Below are positions 26,775 to 35,616 of a stretch of DNA of 36,419 bases, piece after piece. The position numbers were made by a program, and so were the translations under genes. This DNA comes from Bacteroidales bacterium (GTDB lineage Bacteria > Bacteroidota > Bacteroidia > Bacteroidales > PXBB01). The first letter of the stretch is position 1. Every line of letters starts with the position of its first letter. Below the pieces are notes generated by a model. That model was given only the letters and a program-made list of their open reading frames with translations, ran no database searches and was not told the origin of the DNA. Location of the stretch: contig JAQVVM010000048.1 of NCBI GenBank assembly GCA_028698995.1, positions 1 to 36,419 on the forward strand, read 5' to 3'.

Positions 26775-27326
26775 CTATTCTTCTGCATTAATCCAATTGA
26801 TAATTTTTTCTGAAAGGGGGCTTTCGCGGGGTGCCAAAAAGTCAACAAAAAAGCCGTTTTCGTCAATCATAAACTTTTGAAAATTCCAAGTAACTTCAGC
26901 ATCAGTTACGCCATTTTTTTCTTTTTTAGTAAGCCACTCGTAAATGGGGTCAATATTGCGACCTTTAACAGATATTTTTGTCATTACGGGGAAAGTAACC
27001 CCATAATTTCTTTCACAAAAATCTTTGATTTCTTCATTGGAACCAGGTTCCTGATTCAAAAAATTATTAGCGGGGAAAGCAATAATGATAAAATTTTTAT
27101 CTTTATACCTGTTATATAAATCTTGAAGTTCTTCATATTGTCCTGTTAATCCACATTTTGAAGCAGTATTTACAATTAGTACCTTCTTTCCCCTAAGCTG
27201 TGCCAAATCAAATTCTTCTCCTTCAATTGTTTGCGTCTTAAACTCATGAATCGATGTTTGCGTATAACTCAGCATAAATAAAGAAAATGAAAATATTGTT
27301 GTAAATATAATTTTTATAGATTTCAT
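26775..27326 (-). CDS. Secreted glutathione/thioredoxin peroxidase
   Basis: A 183-residue cysteine-type glutathione peroxidase homologue. An N-terminal hydrophobic signal (about 4-22) without a lipobox points to the periplasm. The peroxidatic C58 lies in NTASKCGLTG, in place of selenocysteine. Q92 is in NQEPGSNEEI and the Trp is in WNFQKFMID, completing the usual catalytic set. The resolving cysteine is probably C104 in DFCERNYGVTFP. The common FPCNQF loop reads FPANNF, so its cysteine is absent. It reduces hydrogen or lipid hydroperoxides, and most bacterial members use thioredoxin as donor. It is transcribed alone, with a -7 box 27 bases before the ATG. Confidence 0.93.
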   Translation of the reverse strand: MKSIKIIFTTIFSFSLFMLSYTQTSIHEFKTQTIEGEEFDLAQLRGKKVLIVNTASKCGLTGQYEELQDLYNRYKDKNFIIIAFPANNFLNQEPGSNEEIKDFCERNYGVTFPVMTKISVKGRNIDPIYEWLTKKEKNGVTDAEVTWNFQKFMIDENGFFVDFLAPRESPLSEKIINWINAEE

Positions 27327-27352
27327 GTTATTAAATATAATTTTATTATTTA

Positions 27353-27360
27353 CAAAGTTA
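27353..27360 (-). promoter_or_regulatory. -7 box of the peroxidase gene
   Basis: Minus-strand TAACTTTG is an exact TAnnTTTG match. Transcription would start near 27346, giving a 20-base leader. No -33 TTTG is found. Confidence 0.45.
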
Positions 27361-27480
27361 TCAGTTTTGGAGATTATCCTATATTTATTTAAGTAACTTT
27401 AAGAAATATTAAGTTTTACCCATTTAATTGAGAAATATTAAAAAAACAAATAACCATAGAAAAAAAAATCAAGAGCAGTA

Positions 27481-28083
27481 TTATTTGTCGAGGTAAAGCT
27501 TAAGTAGTTTTTGGACATACTTGCCAATAACATCAAACTCAATATTTACAACCGTCCCTTTTTTGAAGTTTTTAAAGTTTGTGTGTTCAAATGTATAGGG
27601 AATTACAGCAACAGAAAAGAAATTTTTTCCACTATCAACGATGGTCATGCTTGTTCCGTTGATGGATATGGAGCCTTTTTCAACGGTAAAATTTCCAAAA
27701 TCAGGGTCATATTCAAAAGTGATTTTCCAACTGCCATCTGTTTCTTCTACTGATTTGCAAACGGCTGTCTGATCTACGTGACCTTGCACAATATGTCCAT
27801 CAAGTCGTCCATCCATCTGAAGGCATCTTTCAAGGTTAATTTCATAACCAATATCAATAAATCTGAGATTGGTTCTTTCAAGAGTTTCATTAACTGCAGT
27901 AATGGTATAACGGTTGTTATTTTTGTCCACATCAACTGTAGTCAGACAAATTCCATCATGTGCAATACTTTGGTCAATCTTTATATCCTTGGCAATAGGT
28001 GTTTCAATTGTTATGTGTAAATTTCCTTTGTCCTTATCAAGGGCGACAACTTTTCCCATCGTTTCAATAATACCTGTAAACAT
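27481..28083 (-). CDS. ribE: Riboflavin synthase, alpha subunit
   Basis: Dismutates two 6,7-dimethyl-8-ribityllumazine molecules into riboflavin; cytoplasmic trimer. At 200 residues it has two lumazine-binding repeats. The first starts MFTGIIE and has SIAHDGICLTTV (39-50). The second, after GHIVQGHVD (96-104), has KGSISINGTSMTIV. Both repeats and the conserved N-terminal MFTGI are intact. No FMN riboswitch is visible upstream and no other rib genes are adjacent, as expected where rib genes are scattered. It has its own -7 box about 57 bases before the ATG. Confidence 0.95.
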   Translation of the reverse strand: MFTGIIETMGKVVALDKDKGNLHITIETPIAKDIKIDQSIAHDGICLTTVDVDKNNNRYTITAVNETLERTNLRFIDIGYEINLERCLQMDGRLDGHIVQGHVDQTAVCKSVEETDGSWKITFEYDPDFGNFTVEKGSISINGTSMTIVDSGKNFFSVAVIPYTFEHTNFKNFKKGTVVNIEFDVIGKYVQKLLKLYLDK

Positions 28084-28139
28084 AATTTTGAGATTTGAAA
28101 GTAATTAATAAGTTAAATAAAAATAAGGTCCTTAAACAG

Positions 28140-28147
28140 CAAAAATA
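28140..28147 (-). promoter_or_regulatory. -7 box of ribE
   Basis: Minus-strand TATTTTTG is an exact TAnnTTTG match, predicting a leader of about 50 bases. The region is A/T-rich, so a chance match is possible. Confidence 0.4.
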
Positions 28148-28203
28148 ATTAAAAAACAAATAATTGCTTTTAATTAAAACAATGTCTAAAAAGTAAAAAC
28201 ATT

Positions 28204-30834
28204 TTAATCATATTTTTCCCCTGAACCCTGGAGCAGGTGTATAAATCCCTTTAAGGTTCTGTTTTTTATCCCACCCAACCGTTGTTCATACACCTCACAA
28301 ACATAAAAATAAACACCTTGACTGCTTTCATTAGTAGAATATATATTTTTCCCATCCCAGTTGATGTCCGGGTCAGTTGTTTCAAAAACAATAGAACCCC
28401 ATCTGTTGAAGATCTTCAGTTCAATTTTTTCAACAAATGCATAGGGAAAAGGAATGAACAGGTCATTATAACCGTCGCCATCAGGTGTAAAGACATTAGG
28501 CAATGTGTACAGAGAGCAGCTGTCAATATCCAGACATATAACTTGGGAAATGGGACTTTCATTGTTAAAAGAATCTACTGCTGTAACGGCATAACAACCG
28601 GCAATTGTGGATAAGTTGTCATGAATAAAGGTTGTATCAAGTAGGTTGTTATTTGTAAAAATCAATTTCAAATCATCTCCTCCGTTTTGTGAGTAATAAA
28701 TATTGTACTTTATTACATCAAAGAAACACTCATCATCAATTCTTTGCCATGTCAAGGTGTTTTTTATATTGTCGCAATCCGTTGTTAAGTTTAATATTGG
28801 CGGACACGGAGGTACTGTATCTATTGGTACATCACAGACAATCTGAGAAAAATTAATTAATGGGTTTATTGTGTTTGTGCCTGAATATGCCCCAACGGAT
28901 TTAACCTTATAACAATATTGAATTCCGTTTGTTAAGCCAATATCTTTAAAGTTGGTTAAATTTGTGTTTCCTACTGAGTCGAAAGTTAAAGTCAAATCAT
29001 TATATCTGTAAATAGTATAATTGATGTTTGTCCATGGGACATTAAACGACCATTGCAGGTTAACACTTTGGTTCGTTGCTGTTGTTGTTGCGAAGACAGA
29101 GGAAGCATTTTGAGATGAGCCAATTAGGAAGCGGTTGCTCGGAGCATCGTTATACAACTCAATTTTATAAACATAAGGGAGCTGCCTTGTGTTAATGAGT
29201 GTGTCTATAAAAATTGTATCATTAATATTTGAAAGCGAATCAATCAACTGCAGGTTGTTAATTGTAAATCCATTATTTCTGTAAATCAGATATTTAAAAG
29301 GTCCTGTATGTACTAATGAATCCAAATCCTTTGGTTTTGACCATGCAATATATACAGACCCGTTCGTATTGTCTGTATTTCTGATACTGACGTTTGTTAT
29401 AATAGGAGCTGTATGAGGCAATTCAGTACATACTTCGAGAGATGCATAACTTTCGGCACCATCCTCAAAGAATGCTATGACCATATAACAATAGGTGTTT
29501 CCCTGAGGAAGTCCTATTCCGTTATTGTTGTCAAGAAAGGAAGTGTCATTTACATCATTAACAGTGGCTATCCACGAATAACCGGTATAGGCAGGAACAC
29601 CTGTCTCACAGGTATCAGGCAGAAATCCGTAATAAGTATTTTTTCTGTAAATTTTATAACCTTTAGCATTTTCACAAATTGATTTTTCCCAGTTTAACTG
29701 TACGGCATCATTTAGTGGAGACGCGGTAAGATTTTCAGGAGCTGGAGCTACAACCGTAATTAAAAGTGTTTCTAGATCTATAAGATTTACCGGAGAACTG
29801 TTGTCTTTTGCTTTAAAGACAATCGAATAAGGATTTTTTCGGACATGGGCGCATGTAGTTTGCCAGTAAAAATAAGATTGTACAGAACCTGTGCCATATG
29901 AAGGTTGGGGAAAAATCGGGGGACTTTCGTTAAGCAGGAAAGGACCTCCATCTGCAGTTAGTGTAATAACATCCGAAATGTCAGGGTCTGTAGCTTTAAT
30001 AACCATGGCTATAGAAGAACCAGCAAGTACACATAAATCATTAATTTCTTCGATGACCGGAGGTCTGTTATTACAAGGCACTACAAGGATTTGCATATCT
30101 ACAGTCAGGGAACTTATTTTAACTCCAAAGCGCCATTCTTCAATCACAAAAGCCACATTATATTCGCCAGTGATAACAGGACTTTCCCATAACAAATCTC
30201 CGGTGAGTGGATCTAAAGTAAAGTTATTAGATGCCAAAGGAAAGGTGTATCCCGGAATTTCCAGACCATCGTCTCCTTTACAAACAACAAGCTTATAAGA
30301 CAAGCTGTCACCCTCGCTGTCGAAGGCTGCGGGGTTGTAGATGAAGGGTTGGTTCGCACAGGCATTTTCAATAGGAGGATTAAGAATAATTGGCGATGAA
30401 TTAGAACCAAGGAATGGATTTATAATTAGTGTTGTTTCAATGTAGAAGGCAATATTTACCGAATTAGGAATGTTTAAGATACCGCCATTCCGGTTTTTAT
30501 CTTCAATATGGATGGTGTATGAACCAGGAGCATCGTAGGTATGTGTGCCAACATAGGTGTTTTTTGAAATATTGTCGGGCAAATCCAGCTTTTCAGTCCG
30601 GTCAACTTCTTCGGAGGTTCCGTCTCCCCAGAAAATTTCTAGCTTGGGGCGGTCGGCAGGACTGGGAGTATAGGTATAAGTAATTAATGTAATTTCATAG
30701 GTCATACCTATTAAATGACGGTAAGTAATATAACCGGCTCTTTGATGTGTAGCAACAGCATTAAGGCTTGTAATAATAAAAACAAGAAGGAATACTATTT
30801 TTAAAGAATATATTTTCAGATTTAATTTGCTCAC
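28204..30834 (-). CDS. Secreted multi-FN3/PKD-like protein with T9SS type B sorting domain
   Basis: 876 residues from the GTG at 30834. No ATG is available upstream of the conserved part, and a TTG at 30846 would add four residues. The signal peptide runs to about 27. The opening HQRAGYITYRHL and IFWGDGTSEE mark the PKD-like N-terminal domain found on many Bacteroidota surface proteins. Two Ig/cadherin-like regions (about 155-365) and four fibronectin type III-like repeats (about 365-775, each with KIYR, LIYR, TIYR or NIYY strands) follow. The gliding-motility-type C-terminal domain (about 777-875) has NVFTPDGDGYNDLF and IFNRWG. It has no catalytic motif and is likely a large surface adhesin or structural protein exported by T9SS. 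It lies downstream of the DUF202 gene on the same strand. Confidence 0.88.
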   Translation of the reverse strand: MSKLNLKIYSLKIVFLLVFIITSLNAVATHQRAGYITYRHLIGMTYEITLITYTYTPSPADRPKLEIFWGDGTSEEVDRTEKLDLPDNISKNTYVGTHTYDAPGSYTIHIEDKNRNGGILNIPNSVNIAFYIETTLIINPFLGSNSSPIILNPPIENACANQPFIYNPAAFDSEGDSLSYKLVVCKGDDGLEIPGYTFPLASNNFTLDPLTGDLLWESPVITGEYNVAFVIEEWRFGVKISSLTVDMQILVVPCNNRPPVIEEINDLCVLAGSSIAMVIKATDPDISDVITLTADGGPFLLNESPPIFPQPSYGTGSVQSYFYWQTTCAHVRKNPYSIVFKAKDNSSPVNLIDLETLLITVVAPAPENLTASPLNDAVQLNWEKSICENAKGYKIYRKNTYYGFLPDTCETGVPAYTGYSWIATVNDVNDTSFLDNNNGIGLPQGNTYCYMVIAFFEDGAESYASLEVCTELPHTAPIITNVSIRNTDNTNGSVYIAWSKPKDLDSLVHTGPFKYLIYRNNGFTINNLQLIDSLSNINDTIFIDTLINTRQLPYVYKIELYNDAPSNRFLIGSSQNASSVFATTTATNQSVNLQWSFNVPWTNINYTIYRYNDLTLTFDSVGNTNLTNFKDIGLTNGIQYCYKVKSVGAYSGTNTINPLINFSQIVCDVPIDTVPPCPPILNLTTDCDNIKNTLTWQRIDDECFFDVIKYNIYYSQNGGDDLKLIFTNNNLLDTTFIHDNLSTIAGCYAVTAVDSFNNESPISQVICLDIDSCSLYTLPNVFTPDGDGYNDLFIPFPYAFVEKIELKIFNRWGSIVFETTDPDINWDGKNIYSTNESSQGVYFYVCEVYEQRLGGIKNRTLKGFIHLLQGSGEKYD

Positions 30835-30971
30835 AGGAAGAACCAATATGTTTCTAAATGTAAAATTACAATAAATTTTGGGAAATAAGTTGTTTGGAAA
30901 GTTTAAAAATCATTAATAAAAATTGAGATTTGCTCAATATATTAAACAGAAACACTTCTTCTTAAAATAGT

Positions 30972-31310
30972 TTAACTCTCTTTTGTGCTTTTTATAGCAG
31001 GATCGAATGGTTTATAATATCTTTTAAGATGTTTGTTCAATTGAAAATAACGAAGAATTCCAACAAATAATAAAATACAACTTAAAATCAAAGAAATATA
31101 ACCAATAATTCTAAGATCTCTGAAATCTGTCAGACCTAACAAAGCAATTCCTCCTAATAATAAGTAAAGCGATGTGCGTATATATGATAGCAAGGTCCTT
31201 TCATTGGCCAACTTGGTTCTTTCCATTGCAAGATGGTCGCGCAGGATGATTTCTTCTTTGTTTTGATAGTCATTGGTGAATTGAATCAGTTGTTTCAAAC
31301 CGTTGTTCAT
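30972..31310 (-). CDS. DUF202/YidH-family small membrane protein
   Basis: 112 residues from the ATG at 31310, chosen over an upstream TTG at 31334 that overlaps the -7 box. The DUF202 signature is LAMERTKLANERTLLSYIRTSLYLLLGG (its core ANERTLLSYIRTSL), followed by a first membrane helix, the loop LTDFRDLRIIG and a second helix, ending in a basic tail. The function of the family in bacteria is unknown; eukaryotic relatives include a domain of VTC polyphosphate polymerases. It is divergent from the GT2-GT4-pbpC operon with only about 80 bases between the starts. Confidence 0.85.
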   Translation of the reverse strand: MNNGLKQLIQFTNDYQNKEEIILRDHLAMERTKLANERTLLSYIRTSLYLLLGGIALLGLTDFRDLRIIGYISLILSCILLFVGILRYFQLNKHLKRYYKPFDPAIKSTKES

Positions 31311-31331
31311 TGTAGATATTTTATTAAAATA

Positions 31332-31339
31332 CAAAGATA
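31332..31339 (-). promoter_or_regulatory. -7 box of the DUF202 gene
   Basis: Minus-strand TATCTTTG is an exact TAnnTTTG match, 22 bases before the ATG. It occupies the place where the -33 element of the divergent plus-strand promoter (box at 31361-31368) would lie. Confidence 0.5.
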
Positions 31340-31360
31340 TTTATTTTTGATAAAAATATT

Positions 31361-31368
31361 TACTTTTG
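31361..31368 (+). promoter_or_regulatory. -7 box of the GT2-GT4-pbpC operon
   Basis: TACTTTTG is an exact TAnnTTTG match, 24 bases before the ATG at 31392. A TTTG exists at 31346-31349 but is too close (11 bases). The expected -33 position is taken by the divergent DUF202 promoter box. Confidence 0.5.
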
Positions 31369-31391
31369 CTTAATACCATAACTTCTTGATC

Positions 31392-32153
31392 ATGAATAAA
31401 ATTTCAGCAGTCATTATTACATTTAATGAGGAGAAGAACATCGGAAGGTGTATTGACTCATTATTGGATGTGGCTGACGATATAGTTGTGGTAGATTCAT
31501 TCTCAACGGATAAAACAAAGGAAATTTGTGCTAAAAAAATGGTTCGTTTTGTAGAACATTCTTTTGAAGGACATATCGAACAGAAAAATTTTGCCATTAC
31601 TCAGGCCTTGTATCCCTTTGTGTTATCATTGGATGCCGATGAAGCACTGTCAGATGATCTGAAATTGTCTATTCTTGAAGTGAAAGCTCAAACAAACTAT
31701 GACGGTTACACCATGAACCGCTTAACAAATTATTGTGGACAATGGATTAAGCATTGTGGCTGGTATCCCGATAGAAAACTAAGACTTTGGAATAGTTGTA
31801 AAGGACAATGGGGCGGTATTAATCCACATGATAAATTTATCATGGAAAAAGGTTCCACTATTTCACATCTAAAAGGAGATTTATTGCATTTTTCCTATTA
31901 TACTGTTGCCGATCATTTTAAACAAATTGAGAAATTCAGCAGTATAGGAGCGGAGGCCCTTTTTAAAAAAGGGGAAAAATCAAATTTTTTTAAATGCTAT
32001 GCACATGCAATCATACGCTTCATTAAAGCGTACTTTTTTAACTTTGGTTTTCTTGATGGCAGAAAAGGTTTTATTATCTGTAAAAATTCTGCTTATGCCA
32101 ATTTTCTGAAATACAAGAAATTGCAAAAACTAAACAAACAGAAGGAAAAATGA
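31392..32153 (+). CDS. GT2 glycosyltransferase, LPS-core (WaaE/KdtX-like) type
   Basis: 253 residues from the ATG; an upstream TTG at 31386 is less likely. It is a GT-A enzyme without membrane anchors. The start is ISAVIITFNEEKNIGRCIDSL, then DDIVVVDSFSTDKT, the metal-binding LSLDADEAL, and a CGWYPDRKLRLW element typical of the KdtX/WaaE group that adds hexose or heptose units to the LPS inner core. The acceptor is not known here. Its stop overlaps the next gene's start by four bases (ATGA). First gene of a three-gene envelope operon. Confidence 0.87.
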   Translation: MNKISAVIITFNEEKNIGRCIDSLLDVADDIVVVDSFSTDKTKEICAKKMVRFVEHSFEGHIEQKNFAITQALYPFVLSLDADEALSDDLKLSILEVKAQTNYDGYTMNRLTNYCGQWIKHCGWYPDRKLRLWNSCKGQWGGINPHDKFIMEKGSTISHLKGDLLHFSYYTVADHFKQIEKFSSIGAEALFKKGEKSNFFKCYAHAIIRFIKAYFFNFGFLDGRKGFIICKNSAYANFLKYKKLQKLNKQKEK

Positions 32154-33244
32154 AAGTCCTGCATTTATCATCGGCTTTAACATGGCGTGGGGGAGAACAG
32201 CAAATTTCTTATCTGTATCAGGAATTGCAGAAAAAGAATATTGAACAGATGGTGTCATGTCCTGTCAATTCAGAACTTTTTTTAAGGCTTAAGAAACAAA
32301 ATGTTGGAAATCTTTTTCCTTATAAAAAAGTCAGCGGGATGAATATTAATTTTGCACTTCAACTTAAAAGAATTTGCAAAGAATTTCAACCTAGTATCAT
32401 CCATGTACATGATTCCCATGCTCACACAGCAGCTTTTATATCTTCCCTTTTAGGAAATAAAACGCCTATTGTTTTGAGCCGGAGGGTTGATTTTCAGGTG
32501 GGTAAGAATTTTTTTTCCCGTTTGAAATATAACCATAAAAATATTGTAAAAATTATTTGTGTGTCAGATGCCATTAAAAAAATAATGGAGGAAGTTATTT
32601 CTGCTAAAAGTAAACTTATCACAATACATTCGGGTATTGACTTAGGGCGTTTTCCACACAATTCGAAAACGGGCAGGTTGTACTCTCTTTTAGGATTAAA
32701 AGAAAATACTTTTATTATTGGTAATACTTCTGCCATTGCCTCTCACAAAGACTATTTTACTTTTACCGATACAGCAGCTTTGATTCTGGAAGCTCTCCCT
32801 GATGTTCGTTTTGTAATTATTGGAGACGGACCATTAACAACTGAATTAAAATCCTATATTGAAAGTAAAAACCTAGGTGATAAAATTTTTATGCTTGGCT
32901 TCAGAGAAGATGTTCCCAAACTATTACCCGATTTTGATGTTTTTTTTATGAGTTCAAAAACAGAAGGATTAGGGACATCAATTCTTGATGCTTTCGCCTG
33001 CAATGTAGCTGTGGTATCAACAAATGTAGGTGGTATTCCGGAACTTATTGAACACCAGAAAACAGGTCTGTTGTCATCGGTAGGCGATATCCATTCTTTA
33101 GCAAAACACATTGTATCATTACACAATAATCAATTGCTGAAAGCAAGTATCATTAATAATGCAAGGCAGGTTCTTACAAATTTTTCAAAGGAATTGATGG
33201 CTGAAAAAACATTGCAGGTTTATAAAGAGTTTTGCGGAATTTAG
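32150..33244 (+). CDS. GT4-family glycosyltransferase
   Basis: 364 residues with the GT-B fold. The N-terminal acceptor domain starts MKVLHLSSALTWRGGEQQI and has IIHVHDSHAHT. The C-terminal donor domain has IGDGPLTTELKSY, LGFREDVPKLLPDFDVFFMSS and the GT4 E-x7-E region KTEGLGTSILDAFAC, followed by VVSTNVGGIPELI. It is a retaining sugar transferase from a nucleotide donor, probably building the same cell-surface glycan as the GT2 it is coupled to. No membrane segment is seen. The next gene starts 14 bases downstream. Confidence 0.9.
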   Translation: MKVLHLSSALTWRGGEQQISYLYQELQKKNIEQMVSCPVNSELFLRLKKQNVGNLFPYKKVSGMNINFALQLKRICKEFQPSIIHVHDSHAHTAAFISSLLGNKTPIVLSRRVDFQVGKNFFSRLKYNHKNIVKIICVSDAIKKIMEEVISAKSKLITIHSGIDLGRFPHNSKTGRLYSLLGLKENTFIIGNTSAIASHKDYFTFTDTAALILEALPDVRFVIIGDGPLTTELKSYIESKNLGDKIFMLGFREDVPKLLPDFDVFFMSSKTEGLGTSILDAFACNVAVVSTNVGGIPELIEHQKTGLLSSVGDIHSLAKHIVSLHNNQLLKASIINNARQVLTNFSKELMAEKTLQVYKEFCGI

Positions 33245-33258
33245 TTTTTCATGGAAAA

Positions 33259-35607
33259 ATGAAAAAAAAGAACCTTTATATATTGATTTTTTTCGGATTG
33301 TTCTTTTTGATTTATTTGTTGCTTGCTCCTCGAACTGTTTTTAATGTCCCAACCTCAACTGTTATTGTATCTTCCGATGGACAATTACTTGGTGCACGAC
33401 TTGCCGATGATGAACAATGGCGTTTTCCGTTTAATGATACAGTGCCGGAGAAATTTAAAAAGTGTATTATTACATTTGAAGATCGTTATTTTTATTGGCA
33501 TCTTGGGTTTAATCCGGTCTCATTTGCAAGAGCCCTATATTATAATATTAAAAAAGGTCGCATTGTAAGTGGTGGCAGTACATTAAGCATGCAGGTTATT
33601 CGCCTTTCAAGAGGACATAAGAAGAGAACTGTTTTTGAAAAGATTATTGAAGTTTTTTTAGCTACCCGACTTGAATTATTATACAGTAAAGAAAAAATTC
33701 TTGCCATGTATGCTTCTTATGCACCTATGGGAGGGAATGTTGTAGGTCTTGATGCAGCTGCTTGGCGTTATTATGGGCGCAGCCCGGCTCAGTTATCATG
33801 GGCAGAAACTGCTACCCTTGCGGTATTACCAAATAGCCCATCTTTGATTTTTCCTGGGAAAAGTCAAGAAATGTTATTGAAAAAAAGAAATTCTTTACTT
33901 ACCCAATTAAAAAACAGGGATATCATTGATGACATTGAGTTTGAACTGGCGCTAACAGAACCTTTACCGGGTAAACCTATACCATTACCTTCATTATGTC
34001 CACACTTGTTGGATAAAGTTATCAAGGATGGGTATAGCGGGCAATACATGAAAACCAGCATAGATTATATGCTACAATCAAAAGTCAATGAAATTCTACT
34101 TCAACACCATAAAGTATTAAAAGGTAATGAAATTAATAACATTGCTGCATTGGTACTGGATGTCAACAGTGGTGCTGCGTTGGCCTATGTGGGTAATGTT
34201 CCTGATGGTACCCCTACTGTAGAAGGAATTCAAGTGGATATTATACAGGCGATGAGGAGCCCTGGAAGTCTTTTTAAACCCGTTTTATTTGCTGCCATGC
34301 TTGATGAAGGAAGAATTTTACCAGGCAGTCTGGTTCCTGATATACCTACTCAAATAGGAAACTATGCACCGGTTAATTTTAACCGGACCTACGATGGTGC
34401 TGTTCCAGCCCGTAATGCCTTGTCGAGATCTTTAAATGTGCCTGCAGTTCGTATGCTGATGGATTATGGAATTGAAAAATTTAATCATATTCTCAAAAAA
34501 GCTGGAATTACTTCTTTGACAAAAAGTCCCTCTTTTTATGGTTTGTCAATTATTTTGGGTGGCTCTGAAGCTAGCTTGTGGGAAATGTGCGGTATGTATG
34601 CTTCTATGGCAAGGAATCTAAACTTTTATAATGAAAATAACAAATACAATGCAGAAGCATTTTTTCAACCACACTACATCTTCAATAATTCTAAAGGAAA
34701 GGTTAAAAGAAGCAACAGGAGTTATTTATTCAGTGCCGGAACTATTTGGACCATGTTTAATGCAATTGTAGATGTTGTGAGACCGGAAGAGGACAATCAA
34801 TGGCGTATGTTTTCATCTTCATCGAAAATTGCATGGAAAACAGGAACAAGCTTTGGCTACAGAGATGGTTGGGCAATTGGTTGTACCCCGGAATATGTTG
34901 TTGGCGTTTGGACAGGGAATGCCAGTGGAGAGGGTCGTCCAGGATTAGTTGGCCTTTATACTGCGGCTCCTGTGATGTTTGATATTTTTAAATATTTGAA
35001 TCCTCAAAAGTGGTTTAAAGCACCACAAAGCAATCTGGTTCAAATGGAAATTTGTAGGCATAGTGGGTATAAGGCAGGAGATTTGTGCTCAGAAAAAATA
35101 AAAGTAAATTTACCCGTAAATTCATTGGAATCACCTGTGTGTCCCTTTCATATCAGGGTTCATTTGGATGCCTCCGGTAATTATAGGGTTAGCAGCGATT
35201 GTGAAGATGTTTCAAACATACAGACTGTACCTTGGTTTGTTTTACCTCCTGTTCAGGAAAGTTATTTTAAGGAAAAAAATGCATTTTACAAAACCCTGCC
35301 GCCTTATCGTTCTGACTGTATGCCTGCAAGCACTCTGAAAACAATGGCTTTTGTTTATCCAGAACCCAATGCAAGGATTCAAATTCCTAAGGAACTTGAT
35401 GGCAGTATTGGAAAAATGGTTATAAAGGTCGTTCACAGAGATCCCAATGCTATTTTATACTGGCATCTCAATGGAAATTTTATTGCAACAACCACCAGGT
35501 TTCATCACCAGTCAATTGCACCACAAAGTGGTAGTTATGTTATTGAAGTTGTTGATAATAAAGGAGATAGAATTAGAAGAAGATTTGAAATTATAAATCC
35601 TGAATGA
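33259..35607 (+). CDS. pbpC: Penicillin-binding protein 1C
   Basis: 782 residues from the ATG at 33259; an in-frame TTG at 33232 lies inside the GT4 gene. It is an inner-membrane class A PBP with one anchor (about 5-24). The GT51 transglycosylase domain (about 45-220) has the catalytic E74 in FEDRYFYWHLG and SGGSTLSMQ. The transpeptidase domain has SLFK (S337-K340), SLN (391-393) and KTGT (527-530). The C-terminal BiPBP_C domain (about 690-780) ends in VVDNKGDRIRRRFEI. PBP1C is an auxiliary peptidoglycan synthase often encoded beside an alpha-2-macroglobulin gene, which is absent here; instead it follows two glycosyltransferases. It converges on the acyltransferase gene with a 9-base gap. Confidence 0.95.
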   Translation: MKKKNLYILIFFGLFFLIYLLLAPRTVFNVPTSTVIVSSDGQLLGARLADDEQWRFPFNDTVPEKFKKCIITFEDRYFYWHLGFNPVSFARALYYNIKKGRIVSGGSTLSMQVIRLSRGHKKRTVFEKIIEVFLATRLELLYSKEKILAMYASYAPMGGNVVGLDAAAWRYYGRSPAQLSWAETATLAVLPNSPSLIFPGKSQEMLLKKRNSLLTQLKNRDIIDDIEFELALTEPLPGKPIPLPSLCPHLLDKVIKDGYSGQYMKTSIDYMLQSKVNEILLQHHKVLKGNEINNIAALVLDVNSGAALAYVGNVPDGTPTVEGIQVDIIQAMRSPGSLFKPVLFAAMLDEGRILPGSLVPDIPTQIGNYAPVNFNRTYDGAVPARNALSRSLNVPAVRMLMDYGIEKFNHILKKAGITSLTKSPSFYGLSIILGGSEASLWEMCGMYASMARNLNFYNENNKYNAEAFFQPHYIFNNSKGKVKRSNRSYLFSAGTIWTMFNAIVDVVRPEEDNQWRMFSSSSKIAWKTGTSFGYRDGWAIGCTPEYVVGVWTGNASGEGRPGLVGLYTAAPVMFDIFKYLNPQKWFKAPQSNLVQMEICRHSGYKAGDLCSEKIKVNLPVNSLESPVCPFHIRVHLDASGNYRVSSDCEDVSNIQTVPWFVLPPVQESYFKEKNAFYKTLPPYRSDCMPASTLKTMAFVYPEPNARIQIPKELDGSIGKMVIKVVHRDPNAILYWHLNGNFIATTTRFHHQSIAPQSGSYVIEVVDNKGDRIRRRFEIINPE

Positions 35608-35616
35608 AATAATTAA

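Noticed and set aside
27400..27440. Repeat GAAATATTAA upstream of ribE's end
   Set aside because: A 10-base AT-rich direct repeat is expected by chance in this composition.
28084..28203. FMN riboswitch before ribE
   Set aside because: The region is short, A/T-rich and lacks the conserved GC-rich helices of that element.
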